A DNA stretch of 64,000 nucleotides from Mycoplasmopsis phocirhinis (GCF_004216495.1 NZ_CP034841.1:801473-865472), one strand, 5' to 3'. Counted from the first letter of the stretch, positions 10,169-20,566 are shown. Notes: generated from the sequence alone by a model not told the origin. Numbers and translations are program-made.

Positions 10169-11157
10169 TTTAAACTTAATTTTTCTAGCTCGCTTCTTAA
10201 TTCGACATTTTGCATTAGAATTTCTTTTAATGCTTTTTTACCTTGACAAAGATTTTCACCTTGATAAGCAAATCAAGAACCTTTTTTAACTAATATGCCT
10301 TTTTGTGTGGCTAATTCAATTAGTTCTCCAAGTGAATCTATACCTTTACCAAAAATAATTTCAGTTTGAAACGATTTGAATGGCGCCGCTAATTTATTTT
10401 TAACTACTTTTACTTTAATATCGTTACCAACAATTTCTTTACCTTCAACTATACTTGATACTCGACGAACTTCTAAACGTATTGAGGCATAAAATTTCAA
10501 TGCTCTTCCACCTGTTGTTGTTTCAGGGTTTCCGAACATTACACCAATTTTTTCCCGAATTTGGTTAACAAAAATAATAGTTGTATTTGTTTTATTTAAC
10601 GAAGCGACAATTTTGCGCAATGATTTAGACATTAAACGAGCGTGTAAGCCTATTTGATTATCCCCAATTTCACCATTTAATTCAGCTTCAGGTACAAGTG
10701 CCGCCACTGAATCGACAATAATTAGATCAATTGCTCCACTTTTAGCTAAATAGTCCACTATTTCTAGAGCTTGCTCGCCACTATCAGGTTGAGAGATAAT
10801 GACTTTATTTGGATCAATTCCTAAATTAGCGGCGTAAATTGGATCAATAGAATGCTCGGCGTCAATGAATGCGGCAACACCACCTTTTTTTTGTACTTCA
10901 GCAATGGCATGTAAACATAATGTTGTTTTACCTCCGCTTTCTGGACCAAAAATTTCAATAATGCGTCCTTGTGGATAGCCGCCAATACCTAATGCTTGAT
11001 TTAATAAATATGAACCACTTGGTATTACATCGATTGTGGCATCTAAATCTTGTGAATCAAAAAACGTTATCGCCTCTTTACCAAATTTTTTAGTAATTTC
11101 ATTAATTGCTTCTTGTACAGCCGGGTTTAATTTTATTTCTTTTTTATCTTTTTCCAT
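10165..11157 (-). CDS. recA: Recombinase RecA
   Basis: RecA is the ATP-dependent strand-exchange protein of homologous recombination. The 330-residue product has Walker A GPESGGKTT (residues 71-79), the LIIVDSVAALVPEAEL Walker B/L1 region, LSKSLRK-type helix and FVNQIREKIGVMFGNPETTTGG loop L2 region. A Trp codon TGA near the end extends the protein past residue 294 to a short tail. The C-terminus lacks the long acidic tail of E. coli RecA. Start ATG at 11157 is preceded by an AGGA site. It is divergent from the ribosomal operon. Confidence 0.98.
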
Positions 11158-11516
11158 ATGTCCTTTCGCTATACTAAAAAAATTTTTAAACCTGAAATAT
11201 TATTAAAAAACTTTTTTATTATTTTTTTTGCTTGTTTAATTAATTTACTGCTCATTTATAATTATATTTATTTCTAAAAATATAAAATAATTGCCTTTAT
11301 TTAGGGTTTTAACATCACTAGTTAAAATTTAAACAACGCTTATTGGTGTTTCATATTTAATTTTTTTATTTTTTCGCTTTGAAAATAAATAATTTATATT
11401 AGAATATTAAAGCAACTATACTTAGAAGCATAAGGTTGTTAATTAGTCATTTTGTTGTTGAGGGCTATTAAGAAATTTATGTGGAGTATTGTTCAAAAAT
11501 GAACAAAGGAGACAAC
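11158..11516 (+). promoter_or_regulatory. 359-bp divergent control region, S10 operon leader
   Basis: There is no gene in this stretch between recA and rpsJ. A candidate promoter for the ribosomal operon is TTGAAA at 11379-11384 with TAGAAT at 11400-11405 (15-base spacer). A 6-bp hairpin (TTGTTC/GAACAA, 11489-11506) ends right at the AAAGGAGA Shine-Dalgarno of rpsJ, so it could modulate initiation. No S10-leader-like long attenuator, T-box or riboswitch is recognised. Confidence 0.45.
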
Positions 11517-11825
11517 ATGAGTAAAATTAATATTAAATTAAAAGCTTTTGAACACGAGCAACTTGATTTTGCTGCGAAAAAAATAGTTGAAATCGCACAA
11601 AAAAATAATGTGAAATTTTCAGGACCTGTAGCTGTGCCAACAAGAAGACACGTTGTTACAATTCTTAGATCAGTTCACGTTAACAAAAAATCTCGTGAAC
11701 AATTCGAAGCAAGAGTACACCAAAGAATTGTTACTCTAATTAATGCCGATGCTAAAACTTTAGACCAAATTCGTAGATTCGAATTTCCTGCTGGAGTACA
11801 AATTAGCGATATTAAAACAAATTAA
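11517..11825 (+). CDS. rpsJ: 30S ribosomal protein S10
   Basis: First gene of the S10-spc operon. The 102-residue product has the S10 profile: IKLKAFEHEQLD, GPVAVPTRRHVVTILRS and the C-terminal IRRFEFPAGVQISD. An upstream in-frame ATG at 11481 is rejected because AAAGGAG lies directly before the ATG at 11517 and the shorter product matches the family length. Confidence 0.97.
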   Translation: MSKINIKLKAFEHEQLDFAAKKIVEIAQKNNVKFSGPVAVPTRRHVVTILRSVHVNKKSREQFEARVHQRIVTLINADAKTLDQIRRFEFPAGVQISDIKTN

Positions 11826-11895
11826 TTTATTTTACAAATAAAATCCAACTTCAAATGAAGCAATGGTCATTATTTATTAATGTTTAAGGAGATAT

Positions 11896-12699
11896 ATGAA
11901 AGGAATCTTAGGACGTAAAATTGGTATGACTCAAATTTTTACTGAAGAAGGATTATCAGTTCCTGTTACAGTAATCGAAGTTAAACCAAATGTTGTGTCA
12001 AAAGTTTTAACAACTGACAAAAATGGTTATGTTGCAACACAATTAGCAGTTGAAGAGTTAAGAGCAAGTGCTGTTAATAAACCACTAAGTGGTCAATTTA
12101 AACAAGCAAACACAACACCTAAGCGCTACATTAAAGAAATTCGTGGTATGGATGGTTACGAATTAGGTCAACTAATTAAAGCCGATATTTTTAAATCTGG
12201 TCAATTAGTTGATATCACCGGTACTTCAAAAGGTAAAGGTTTTGCCGGAACAATTAAAAGATGAAATCAACATATTGGACCTAAATCACACGGTGGTGGT
12301 GGTGGTAGCCAACCTGTTAGACAAACCGGTTCATTAGGAGATATTGCCGGTAATAAAGTTTTTAAAGGTATGACAATGCCAGGACATTTAGGTGCTGTTC
12401 AAACCACAGTTCAAAATTTAGAAGTTGTTAAAGTTGATGTTCTAAATAACTATTTATTGGTAAAAGGCTCAATTCCAGGTCCTAAAAAATCTTTAGTAGT
12501 TATTAAAGAAGCAATTAAAGGTTTACCAGCTCATAAACCTATAGTATTAGTTGATGTTGAAGAAGTTATTAAAATGAATGATCTTGTTGAAAGAGCAAAA
12601 AAATACGGAATTGAAGTTAAAGTTGGAATGCACTCAAGTGAATTAGAACCGCTAATTCTTGAAGCAGAAGCAAATGAAGATACACAAGGAGATAAATAA
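11896..12699 (+). CDS. rplC: 50S ribosomal protein L3
   Basis: L3 is an early 23S rRNA-binding assembly protein. The 267-residue product starts [15 protein letters not shown] and contains [15 protein letters not shown] (the Trp is TGA) and the [14 protein letters not shown] region. It is longer than the usual ~210 residues because of an acidic C-terminal tail of about 50 residues. It overlaps rplD by one base in a TAATG junction. The 70-base gap before it holds small A/T hairpins. Confidence 0.97.
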
Positions 12700-13670
12700 T
12701 GGCTGTTAATAAATTTTATTTATCAGAAAAATTTGACAAAGACAGAAACATCTCTTTCAATCTTAAAAAAGAAGGTGTTAAAAAAGTTAAAAACTTCAAG
12801 ACTTTTAAAGAAGGTTTAGAAGAATTTGAAAAAGATGCTACTAAACTTGAAGGTGAATCAAGAGTGTGGTTCCACAGAAATGGTAAATTCTCAGGTTCTA
12901 TTGCTACTTCAAAAGTTAAAACAATTATTCAAACACTAGCAACTAATAATGTTAAAGAAGAAGAAAGTATTCAATTTTTAAATGAAGAAAAATTAGTTGA
13001 TGTATCTACAACAAAAACTAAAAAAGAAACAAAATCTACTCAAGTAGAAGTTGAAAAAGTTGACAAAAATACTAAATTTGAGTTTGATAACTCTAAATTA
13101 CCAAGCCAGTTATTCAATTTAGAAAAAATTTATCAACAAGCAATTTTTGACACAATAATGTCAGAAAGAGCATCAAAAAGACAAGGCACTCACTCAGTTA
13201 AAACTCGTGCCGAAGTTAGAGGTGGTGGTAAAAAACCATGAAGACAAAAAGGAACAGGGCGTGCTCGTGCTGGTTCAACCAGATCTCCTATTTGAGTAGG
13301 CGGTGGTCGTGCTTTTGGTCCTAGAACTGAAAGAAATTACAATCTTAAAGTTAACAAAAAAGTGAAAAAAGCCGCATTTTTCAGCGCACTTACTTTATTA
13401 GCACAAGATAAAGCTGTATTGGTAGATGATTTTAAATTAGACAAAATTTCAACTAAAAATGCTGTTGCTAAACTTCAAAAATTAAATATTGCAAACGTTA
13501 AACATGTTTTAGTGGTTTCAAACGATACAACAGTATATAAATCACTAGCCAATGTTGCTAATGTAGCAGTTATCAAACCAAATTCAGTTACAGTTGAAAA
13601 CTTAATTTGAGCAGATGTATTATTATTATCAAACGAAGGCTTAAAAACATTCGAAGGGAGAGCTAAATAA
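12699..13670 (+). CDS. rplD: 50S ribosomal protein L4 with long N-terminal extension
   Basis: L4 lines the peptide exit tunnel and in many bacteria also controls its own operon. The canonical L4 body starts around residue 134 (LPSQLFNLEKIYQQAIF), followed by [33 protein letters not shown] (only part quoted; two Trp are TGA). Roughly the first 120-130 residues are extra: a charged, partly helical segment containing GKFSGSIATSKVKTIIQTLA and then a Lys/Thr-rich linker. Total 323 residues against about 205-210 for the family. The ATG in the TAATG overlap with rplC is the only sensible start for this reading frame, so the extension is almost certainly translated. Confidence 0.95.
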
Positions 13671-14098
13671 TGGAATTAACTCAAATTATTCGTAAACCTA
13701 TCCTGACCGAAAAAACAAACCTTCTACAACAAGAAAATAAATACACTTTTGAAGTTGATTACCACGCAAATAAATATCAAATTAAAAACGCTGTTGAATT
13801 TATTTTCCAAGTGAAAGTTGAAAATGTTAACACAATTAAAGTAGGCAAAAAAGCTAAAAGAATAGGGCGTTATAGTGGTTTTACAAACCGTTATAAAAAA
13901 GCAATTGTGACTGTTGCAAAAGAAGATAAAATTGTATTTTATCCAAATGAAGCTGAGGCACAAGATGAAGTTAAAGCGGCACAAAAAAGTGCAAAAATTC
14001 AAGAAACTAAGCAAGCTGATAAAGCTAGTGAAGAAAAATTAGCACAAAAAATTGCTGCTAAAAAATCAAAGAAAAAATCATCAAAAGATGAAAAATAA
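13670..14098 (+). CDS. rplW: 50S ribosomal protein L23 with Lys-rich tail
   Basis: L23 sits at the tunnel exit and docks trigger factor and SRP. The 142-residue product begins with the family pattern IIRKPILTEKTN and has VNTIKVGKKAKRIGRYSGF. The final ~45 residues are an Ala/Lys/Glu-rich extension beyond the typical ~95-100 residue protein. It abuts rplD through TAATGG. Confidence 0.96.
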   Translation: MELTQIIRKPILTEKTNLLQQENKYTFEVDYHANKYQIKNAVEFIFQVKVENVNTIKVGKKAKRIGRYSGFTNRYKKAIVTVAKEDKIVFYPNEAEAQDEVKAAQKSAKIQETKQADKASEEKLAQKIAAKKSKKKSSKDEK

Positions 14099-14103
14099 TT
14101 GAA

Positions 14104-14161
14104 GAGGATTTTAAATATTGCTTAAATGATAAATTCCTCATATATATTTAAGCAAAGGAGA
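14104..14161 (+). promoter_or_regulatory. Structured leader before rplB
   Basis: A perfect 10-bp stem (TTGCTTAAAT 14118-14127, ATTTAAGCAA 14146-14155) abuts the rplB Shine-Dalgarno AGGAGA. Its 18-base loop contains TCCTC (14135-14139), exactly complementary to GAGGA at 14104-14108 upstream, so a pseudoknot or an alternative stem can form. This is the largest gap in the operon and looks like a translational control element. Confidence 0.45.
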
Positions 14162-14166
14162 GAATA

Positions 14167-15012
14167 ATGGCAATTAAACATTACAAGCCAACCACTAACG
14201 GTCGTCGTAATATGTCATCTCTTGACTATGGTAAAAACCTTTCAGGTCACGCACCTGAAAAATCATTACTAGTAATTTTAAAAAATTCTGCTGGTCGTAA
14301 TAACCAAGGAAAAATTACAGTAAGACACCATGGTGGTCGTGTAAAGAGATTTTATAGATTAATTGACTTTAAACGTAACAAAGACAATATTCCAGCTGTG
14401 GTTAAGTCAATTGAATACGATCCAAACCGTTCAGCTAATATTTCATTATTAGCATACGCTGATGGAGAAAAAAGATACATTTTAGCACCGAAAGGTCTTA
14501 AAGTAGGACAAACAGTTATTTCAGGAAATGATGTTGATATTTTAGTTGGTAATACTTTACCGCTATCTTCAATTCCAGAAGGTACATTAGTACACAACAT
14601 CGAAATGCAACCTGGCGGAGGCGGAATTATTGCTCGTTCAGCCGGTGCCAGTGCCCAAATTTTAGGTAAAGATGATGATGGTAAATACGTTGTTTTACGT
14701 CTAAAATCAGGCGAAACTCGTCGTATTTTAGCAAGAGCTCGTGCAACCATTGGTGAAGTTGGAAATGAAGAACACCTACTAGTTAATTTAGGTAAAGCAG
14801 GTAGAAATCGTCACAAAGGTATTCGCCCAACTGTTCGTGGTTCAGTAATGAACCCAGTTGATCACCCACATGGTGGTGGTGAAGGTAAACAACCAATAGG
14901 ACGTAAATCACCTCTTACACCATGAGGTAAAAAAGCTCTTGGTGTTAAAACTAGAAAAACTAAAAAATCTTCAAACAAATTAATTTTAAGAAGAAGAAAG
15001 GATGCTAAATAA
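14167..15012 (+). CDS. rplB: 50S ribosomal protein L2
   Basis: L2 is a core protein near the peptidyl-transferase centre. The 281-residue product has the normal length, with [14 protein letters not shown] near the N-terminus, [19 protein letters not shown], and the conserved C-terminal [14 protein letters not shown]. The following SPLTPWGKK contains a TGA Trp. It overlaps rpsS in TAATGG. Confidence 0.98.
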
Positions 15013-15287
15013 TGGCACGTAGTCTTAAAAAAGGTCCATTTGCTGATGATCACTTAATGAAAAAAGTGGAAGCCATTGTTGAAGGCAAGGCAGCAAAAAA
15101 ACCAATTAAAACTTGATCGAGACGCTCAACAATTTTTCCTAATTTTGTTGGTTTAACATTCCAAGTTCATAATGGTAAAAGCTTTATTGATGTTTATGTA
15201 ACCGATGATATGGTAGGACACAAACTTGGAGAATTTTCTCCTACAAGAACCTACACAGGTCATGGTGCTGATAAAGGTAAAAAATAG
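15012..15287 (+). CDS. rpsS: 30S ribosomal protein S19
   Basis: S19 forms a head-domain complex with S13. The 91-residue product starts [10 protein letters not shown] and carries [11 protein letters not shown] (Trp is TGA), [17 protein letters not shown]. Length matches the family. It ends with TAG 2 bases before rplV. Confidence 0.97.
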
Positions 15288-15289
15288 TA

Positions 15290-15625
15290 ATGCAAGCAAA
15301 AGCACATGTTAAAATTCAACGCATAAGCGTACGTAAAGCTGCTTTAGTTGCTGCTCTTTTCCGTGGAAAAGATGTACGTGTTGCATTAGGTATTTTAAAA
15401 AATACCAATAAAAAAGCATCATATTTATTTATTAAACTTATCAATTCAGCTGTTGCTAATGCAACTAATAACCATGGAATGGACGCGTCAAAATTATTTG
15501 TTAAAGAAGTTTTAGTTAACGAAGGTCCAACACTAAAAAGATTTCAACCTCACTCACAAGGAAGAGCATTTTCAATTTTCAAACGTACTTCAAATTTATC
15601 AGTAGTATTGGAAGAAAGAAACTAA
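15290..15625 (+). CDS. rplV: 50S ribosomal protein L22
   Basis: L22 lines the exit tunnel next to L4. The 111-residue product has AHVKIQRISVRKAALVAALFRGK and the C-terminal PTLKRFQPHSQGRAF block typical of L22. Length is normal. Confidence 0.97.
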   Translation: MQAKAHVKIQRISVRKAALVAALFRGKDVRVALGILKNTNKKASYLFIKLINSAVANATNNHGMDASKLFVKEVLVNEGPTLKRFQPHSQGRAFSIFKRTSNLSVVLEERN

Positions 15626-15638
15626 GAAAGGCAAAATT

Positions 15639-16313
15639 ATGGGACAAAAAGTTAATCCAAATGGTTTCCGTTATGGTGTAACCAAACAACGTAATACAAC
15701 ATGATTTGCAGAAAAAAAAGAATTTGGATCATTATTAGTTCAAGACGATAAAATTTACAAATTCTTTGATAAATTAGTACGTAAATACCAAATTGGTCAA
15801 ATTGAAATTAAAAGAACACAAACAAACAAAATAACTGTTGTTTTACACGTTGCTAGCCCAGCCAGAATTTTAGGCGAAGCCGGTGCCAACATTAATGCTT
15901 TAAATGTTGCTTTACATAAACATTTAAAAAATAAAAAATTAGATATTAATTTACAAGTTACTCAACTTGCTAAACCAGAATTAAATGCTCGTTTAGCAGC
16001 TGAAGCGATTGCTATAAAATTAGAAAATCGTGAGAGTTTTAGAATTGCCCAAAAATACGTAATTAATGAAGCACTAAAAGCACGGGCAAAAGGTATTAAA
16101 ACTGCTGTTTCGGGTCGTTTAAACGGAGTTGATATGGCTCGTACCGAAGGATATTCGCGCGGCGAAATGAAATTACACACTTTAAGACAAGATGTTGATT
16201 ATGCACAAGCAACAGCACGTACCACATATGGTGCTATTGGTGTTAAAGTTTGAATTTCAAAAGGCGAAATTTTGGAAGGAGGATTAAAAAATGCTTCAAC
16301 CAAAAAGAACTAA
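15639..16313 (+). CDS. rpsC: 30S ribosomal protein S3
   Basis: S3 shapes the mRNA entry site. The 224-residue product begins [14 protein letters not shown], contains the KH-domain segment [10 protein letters not shown] and the C-terminal [32 protein letters not shown] block (quoted in part). Trp codons are TGA. Its end overlaps the start of rplP by 23 bases, an unusually long overlap for this operon. Confidence 0.97.
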
Positions 16314-16722
16314 ATATAGAAAACCTTTTTTATTACGTCATGACAAACGTAAAGCACACAAAGGAAATAAAGTGTCATTTGGAGAATTTGGACTTCAAGC
16401 TGTTACATCAGCGTGAGTAGATGCTCGTCAAATCGAATCAGCTCGTATTGCGATTACTCGTCGTATGGGTCGTGAGGGACAAGTGTTTATTAGAATTTTC
16501 CCTCACTTCCAAAAAACATCAAAACCAATTGGTGTGCGTATGGGTTCAGGTAAAGGTTCACCTGAAAAATGATACACACCAGTTAAAGTTAACACAATGA
16601 TGTTTGAAGTATCAGGTGTTAAAGAAGAGATTGCTCGTGACGCCCTTCGTTTAGGTGGTCACAAATTACCTGTTAAATGAAAAATTGTTTCTAAAGCAGA
16701 TGCACAAGGAGGTCAAATATAA
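16291..16722 (+). CDS. rplP: 50S ribosomal protein L16
   Basis: L16 helps position A-site tRNA. The 143-residue product starts [11 protein letters not shown] and has [20 protein letters not shown] and [15 protein letters not shown] blocks, with Trp as TGA. Its ATG lies inside rpsC preceded by GGAGG, so translation is coupled to S3. Confidence 0.97.
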
Positions 16723-16916
16723 TGGTTTTTAAAGATTTAAAAACAAAATCAGTAGAAGAATTGCAAAAACTAGTTAATGACCTAAAAGCCGAATTATTAA
16801 CCCTTCGTTTTAAGAATAGAACTGGACAATTAGATCAAAGTCACAAAATTAATGCAGTCAAAAAAGATATCGCTAGAGCATTAACTGCTCTTGTACAACT
16901 TAAAGGAGACAAATAA
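16722..16916 (+). CDS. rpmC: 50S ribosomal protein L29
   Basis: The 64-residue all-helical product has LRFKNRTGQLDQSHKI, the L29 signature region. It is joined to rplP and rpsQ by one-base TAATG overlaps. Confidence 0.96.
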   Translation: MVFKDLKTKSVEELQKLVNDLKAELLTLRFKNRTGQLDQSHKINAVKKDIARALTALVQLKGDK

Positions 16917-17185
16917 TGCAAAGATTAACAACCCGTAAAAGTTTAACAGGTAAAGTTACATCTGTTCGTGGTGATAAAACTATTTTTGTCGAAGTAGAAA
17001 GTTATCGTTCACATAACTTATATTCAAAAAGATATAGAGTAGTAAAACGTTTCGCAGTTCACGATGAAAAATTATTAGCATCAGTTGGCGATATTGTTAA
17101 TATTATGGAAACACGTCCACTTTCAAAAACCAAACATTTTCGTTTAGTAGAAATCAAACATAAAGCACAACGAGGTGAAGAATAA
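16916..17185 (+). CDS. rpsQ: 30S ribosomal protein S17
   Basis: The 89-residue product begins with a short Arg/Lys lead and has [19 protein letters not shown] and [21 protein letters not shown], the S17 OB-fold blocks. TAATG overlaps on both sides. Confidence 0.97.
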   Translation: MQRLTTRKSLTGKVTSVRGDKTIFVEVESYRSHNLYSKRYRVVKRFAVHDEKLLASVGDIVNIMETRPLSKTKHFRLVEIKHKAQRGEE

Positions 17186-17553
17186 TGGTTATTGAACTAT
17201 CTAAATTAAAAGTAGCTGATAATTCAGGTGCTAAAGAGGTGGGTGTTATTAGAGTATTAGGTGGCTCACGTAAAAAAACTGCTAATATTGGTGATGTGAT
17301 TGTGTGTTCAGTAAAAAAAGCACTACCAAATGGTGCTGTTAAAGAAGGTCAAGTGGTTAAAGCCGTTATTGTTCGTTCTCGTTATGGGATTAAAAGACCA
17401 AACGGTTCGCATATTAAATTTGATGACAATGCTGTAGTTATTATTAAAGACGATAAATCAATGAGAGGAACTCGTGTTTTTGGACCGGTTGCTCGTGAAT
17501 TGCGTGACAAGGGATATTTAAAAATTGTTTCTCTTGCACCGGAAGTTTTATAG
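17185..17553 (+). CDS. rplN: 50S ribosomal protein L14
   Basis: The 122-residue product has the L14 blocks [20 protein letters not shown] and the terminal [24 protein letters not shown] region (quoted in part). Length is exactly typical. Confidence 0.98.
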   Translation: MVIELSKLKVADNSGAKEVGVIRVLGGSRKKTANIGDVIVCSVKKALPNGAVKEGQVVKAVIVRSRYGIKRPNGSHIKFDDNAVVIIKDDKSMRGTRVFGPVARELRDKGYLKIVSLAPEVL

Positions 17554-17562
17554 GAGAGCGAT

Positions 17563-17889
17563 ATGAAAATGAAATTCAAAAAAAATGATGAAGTTGTCGT
17601 TATTGCCGGAGCTCATAAATGAGAGCAAGGACGTATCGTTCGTGTAGACGCTAAAAATAACACAGTATATATTAAAGATGTTAATATGCAACAAAAACAT
17701 AAAAAACCATCTCAAGGAAGCGAAGGAAGAATCAAAAAACAAGAAGGTCCAATTCACGCCTCAAATGTGGCTGTAATTGCTAAAAAAGGTACTAAAACTA
17801 GTGCTCCTGTGTATTCAAAAATTGGTTATAAACTTACTCAAAACGGTCAAAAAACAAGAATTATTAAAAAAACTAACAAGGAATATTAA
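17563..17889 (+). CDS. rplX: 50S ribosomal protein L24
   Basis: L24 initiates large-subunit assembly. The 108-residue product has a KOW motif ([19 protein letters not shown], Trp as TGA) and [26 protein letters not shown] provides a good ribosome site at the start. Confidence 0.96.
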
Positions 17890-17891
17890 TT

Positions 17892-18437
17892 ATGAACTTA
17901 AAAAAACAATATCAAAGTAGTATTGTTCCAACTTTAATGGAAGAATTTAAATTTAAATCAATTATGCAAGTTCCCCGTCTTGAAAAAATCGTTTTGAATA
18001 TGACCGCAGGTAAAGAAGTAACAAATTCAAAAGCAATCGAAGAAGTTTTAAACGAATTAACACTAATTTCTAGCCAAAAACCATTACAAACAGTTGCTAG
18101 AAAATCAAATGCTTCATGAAAATTAAGAGAAGGTATGCCTATGGGCGGTAAAGTTACTTTACGTAGAGATAGAATGTGAGATTTTTTAGAAAAATTAATT
18201 CACATCGCTATGCCTCGTATTCGTGATTTTCGTGGTGCTAATCCTAAAGCCTTTGATGGTCGCGGAAATTATTCATTAGGTATTAAAGAGCAAATCATTT
18301 TCCCTGAAATTGATTTTGACAAAATTAGAAGAATTAAAGGTTTAGATGTTCAATTAATCACATCTACAAATTCAGATGCCCAAGCCAAAAGATTGCTTGA
18401 ACTACTTGGAATGAGATTTGTTAAAGGAGATAAATAA
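17892..18437 (+). CDS. rplE: 50S ribosomal protein L5
   Basis: L5 binds 5S rRNA. The 181-residue product has [14 protein letters not shown] near residue 27, a middle [15 protein letters not shown] and the [18 protein letters not shown] block. Several TGA Trp codons are needed. It overlaps rpsZ by one base. Confidence 0.97.
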
Positions 18438-18622
18438 TGGCTAAAGTATCACTAAAAGCAAAACAAAAAAAACACCCCAAATTTTCAACTCGTTTTTATA
18501 CACGTTGTGAAATCTGTGGTCGTCCTCACGCAGTTTTAAGAAAATTTAAAATCTGCCGTATTTGTTTCCGTGTTAAAGCACATGCTGGACAAATTCCAGG
18601 ATACAAGAAAGCGAGTTGATAA
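18437..18622 (+). CDS. rpsZ: 30S ribosomal protein S14, zinc type (S14Z)
   Basis: The 61-residue short form of S14 keeps both zinc ligand pairs, CEIC and CRIC. The C-terminus reads KKAS-TGA-TAA; the S14 family ends in KxSW, so TGA here is the terminal Trp. This is one of the clearest internal proofs of genetic code 4 in the window. Confidence 0.97.
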
Positions 18623-18624
18623 TT

Positions 18625-19020
18625 ATGTTTATTACAGATCCAATCTCAGATATGATAGTGCGTATTAAAAACGCAAATCAAAGAAAATTTAAATCAGTTA
18701 ACATTCCATTCTCAAATAAAAAACAAAGAATTTTAGAAATTCTTTTAGCAGAAGGTTATATTCAAACACTAAATGTTAAAGGTGAAGGCATTAATAAAGT
18801 ATTGGAAGTAAGTTTAAAATATAAAGCTAATCAACGAGCAATTATTGACTTTAAACGAATTTCAAAACCAGGTTTAAGAGTTTATTCTTCAGCTCAACAA
18901 CTACCAAACGTATTATCAGGATACGGAACAGCCATTGTTTCAACTTCAAAAGGAATGATGACTGAAAAACAAGCACGCAAGGAAAATGTTGGCGGTGAAG
19001 TTATCGCTATCATTTGATAG
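18625..19020 (+). CDS. rpsH: 30S ribosomal protein S8
   Basis: The 131-residue product begins MFITDPISDMIVRIKNA and ends GGEVIAIIW, with the last Trp written TGA before TAG, as expected for S8. The start at 18625 is chosen over an upstream in-frame ATT/ATA run because it gives the family N-terminus. Confidence 0.97.
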
Positions 19021-19028
19021 GGGGTTAT

Positions 19029-19568
19029 ATGTCACGTGTCGGAAACAGAATATTAAATATCCCTCAAGGCGTTGAAGTTAATTTACAAGGAACAAATTTA
19101 AGCGTTAAAGGTAAATTAGGAAGTTTACAAACAACTTTTTCACCTTTGATTGCGATTAAAATTGAAGAAGGCAAAATTAGCACTTTAAGAGTTAATGAAG
19201 AAAAAACTACTAAACAATTACACGGAACAACAAATGCTTTAATTAGCAATATGCTAGTGGGTGTATCACAAGGTTTTAAAAAAGAATTAGTAATTAAAGG
19301 GGTTGGTTATAAAGCTGTGCTTAAAGACCAACAATTAGAATTAGCAGTTGGTAAATCACATTTAGAATTATTAGATATTCCTAGTGATGTAAGTGTTGAA
19401 TTACCAAAACCAACTGAAATTACACTATCATCAATTTCAAAATCAAGCGTAGGACATTTTGCTGCCATTGTGCGCGCTACTAGAAAACCTAGTCCATACT
19501 CAGGTAAAGGGATTGCGTATAAAGATGAAGTTATTCGTCGCAAAGAAGGAAAAACTGCTGCGAAGTAG
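19029..19568 (+). CDS. rplF: 50S ribosomal protein L6
   Basis: The 179-residue product starts MSRVGNRILNIPQGVEV and has GVSQGFKKELVIKGVGYKA and GKGIAYKDEVIRRKEGK blocks. A GGGGGTT ribosome site precedes the ATG at 19029, and the product from this ATG matches the family. Confidence 0.97.
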   Translation: MSRVGNRILNIPQGVEVNLQGTNLSVKGKLGSLQTTFSPLIAIKIEEGKISTLRVNEEKTTKQLHGTTNALISNMLVGVSQGFKKELVIKGVGYKAVLKDQQLELAVGKSHLELLDIPSDVSVELPKPTEITLSSISKSSVGHFAAIVRATRKPSPYSGKGIAYKDEVIRRKEGKTAAK

Positions 19569-19586
19569 TTGTGAAAGGAAAATAAT

Positions 19587-19943
19587 ATGGCTACATTATC
19601 AAGAAATCAAGCACGTCAAAGAAAACATTTGCGTGAGCGTCAATCAATTGTTGGTACATCTTCTAAACCACGTTTGAGCGTTTTCAAATCACACCAAAAC
19701 TTCTACGCACAACTAATTGATGATTCTAAAGGCGTTACGCTAGCTAGTGTTTCGACTTTAACTAAAGGTGAATTTCATGGTAACATTACTTCAGCTGCTC
19801 AAGCTGGCAAATTAATGGCACAAAAAATTAATGAACTAAATCTAACTCAAATTGTTTTCGATCGTTCAGGATACATTTACCACGGACGTGTGAAAGCGTT
19901 TGCTGAAGCTGTGAGAGAAAACGTGAAAGGAGTTAAATTCTAA
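19587..19943 (+). CDS. rplR: 50S ribosomal protein L18
   Basis: L18 binds 5S rRNA with L5. The 118-residue product has [18 protein letters not shown] and the C-terminal [21 protein letters not shown] block. One-base overlap with rpsE. Confidence 0.97.
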   Translation: MATLSRNQARQRKHLRERQSIVGTSSKPRLSVFKSHQNFYAQLIDDSKGVTLASVSTLTKGEFHGNITSAAQAGKLMAQKINELNLTQIVFDRSGYIYHGRVKAFAEAVRENVKGVKF

Positions 19944-20566
19944 TGTCACAAACAAATTTAAACGCAACTGGCACCACCGAAGTACTTAAGCCAAATTCAG
20001 ACAAAGTTGAAACTAAAAAAAGTGAAACTAAACCTAAAAACACTCGTGAGCGTTCATCACGTCCAACTCGTCGTCGTAATGATAGTTTTAACGATGGTTT
20101 TAGCGAAAAAGTTATTTCAATTTCAAGAGTTTCTAAAACTGTCAAGGGTGGACGTAGATTTTCATTTTCAACTTTTGTTGTAGTTGGTGATAAAAAAGGT
20201 CGTGTTGGATTTGGACACGGAAAAGCAAATGAAGTTCCTGATTCAATTAAAAAAGCAATTAAAGACGCTAAAAATAATTTAATTACTTTGCCAGTTGTTA
20301 AAGGAACTGTTCCTCACCAAAATGAAGCCAAATTTTTAGCCTCTAAAGTTATGCTTAAACCAGCTTCAAAAGGTACTGGAATTGTTGCTTCTTCAACAGT
20401 GCGTGCGGTTGTCGAACTTGCTGGCTACACTGATGTATATTCAAAAACATACGGTTCACGTTCAAAATCTAATATTGTTAGAGCAACTTTGAAAGCACTA
20501 ACTCAAATGCGTACAGCTGAAGCTATTGCCCATATCAGAGATAAAGAAGTTAAAGACCTAAGATAA
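19943..20566 (+). CDS. rpsE: 30S ribosomal protein S5 with N-terminal extension
   Basis: S5 contributes to decoding accuracy. The S5 body begins near residue 48 ([23 protein letters not shown]), with [15 protein letters not shown] and [19 protein letters not shown]. About 45 extra residues rich in Thr, Lys and Arg precede it; the product is 207 residues against about 165. The next gene would normally be rpmD (L30), which is missing here. Confidence 0.96.
   Translation: MSQTNLNATGTTEVLKPNSDKVETKKSETKPKNTRERSSRPTRRRNDSFNDGFSEKVISISRVSKTVKGGRRFSFSTFVVVGDKKGRVGFGHGKANEVPDSIKKAIKDAKNNLITLPVVKGTVPHQNEAKFLASKVMLKPASKGTGIVASSTVRAVVELAGYTDVYSKTYGSRSKSNIVRATLKALTQMRTAEAIAHIRDKEVKDLR

Noticed and set aside
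11481..11516. An upstream in-frame start for S10 (MEYCSKMNKGDN...)
   Set aside because: AAAGGAG lies directly before the ATG at 11517, and the product from there matches the S10 family length and N-terminus.
14352..15053. Minus-strand open frames inside rplB and rpsS
   Set aside because: They are complements of conserved ribosomal genes and lack ribosome sites.
19014..19028. An earlier L6 start overlapping the S8 end
   Set aside because: The ATG at 19029 has a ribosome site and gives the standard L6 N-terminus MSRVGNR.
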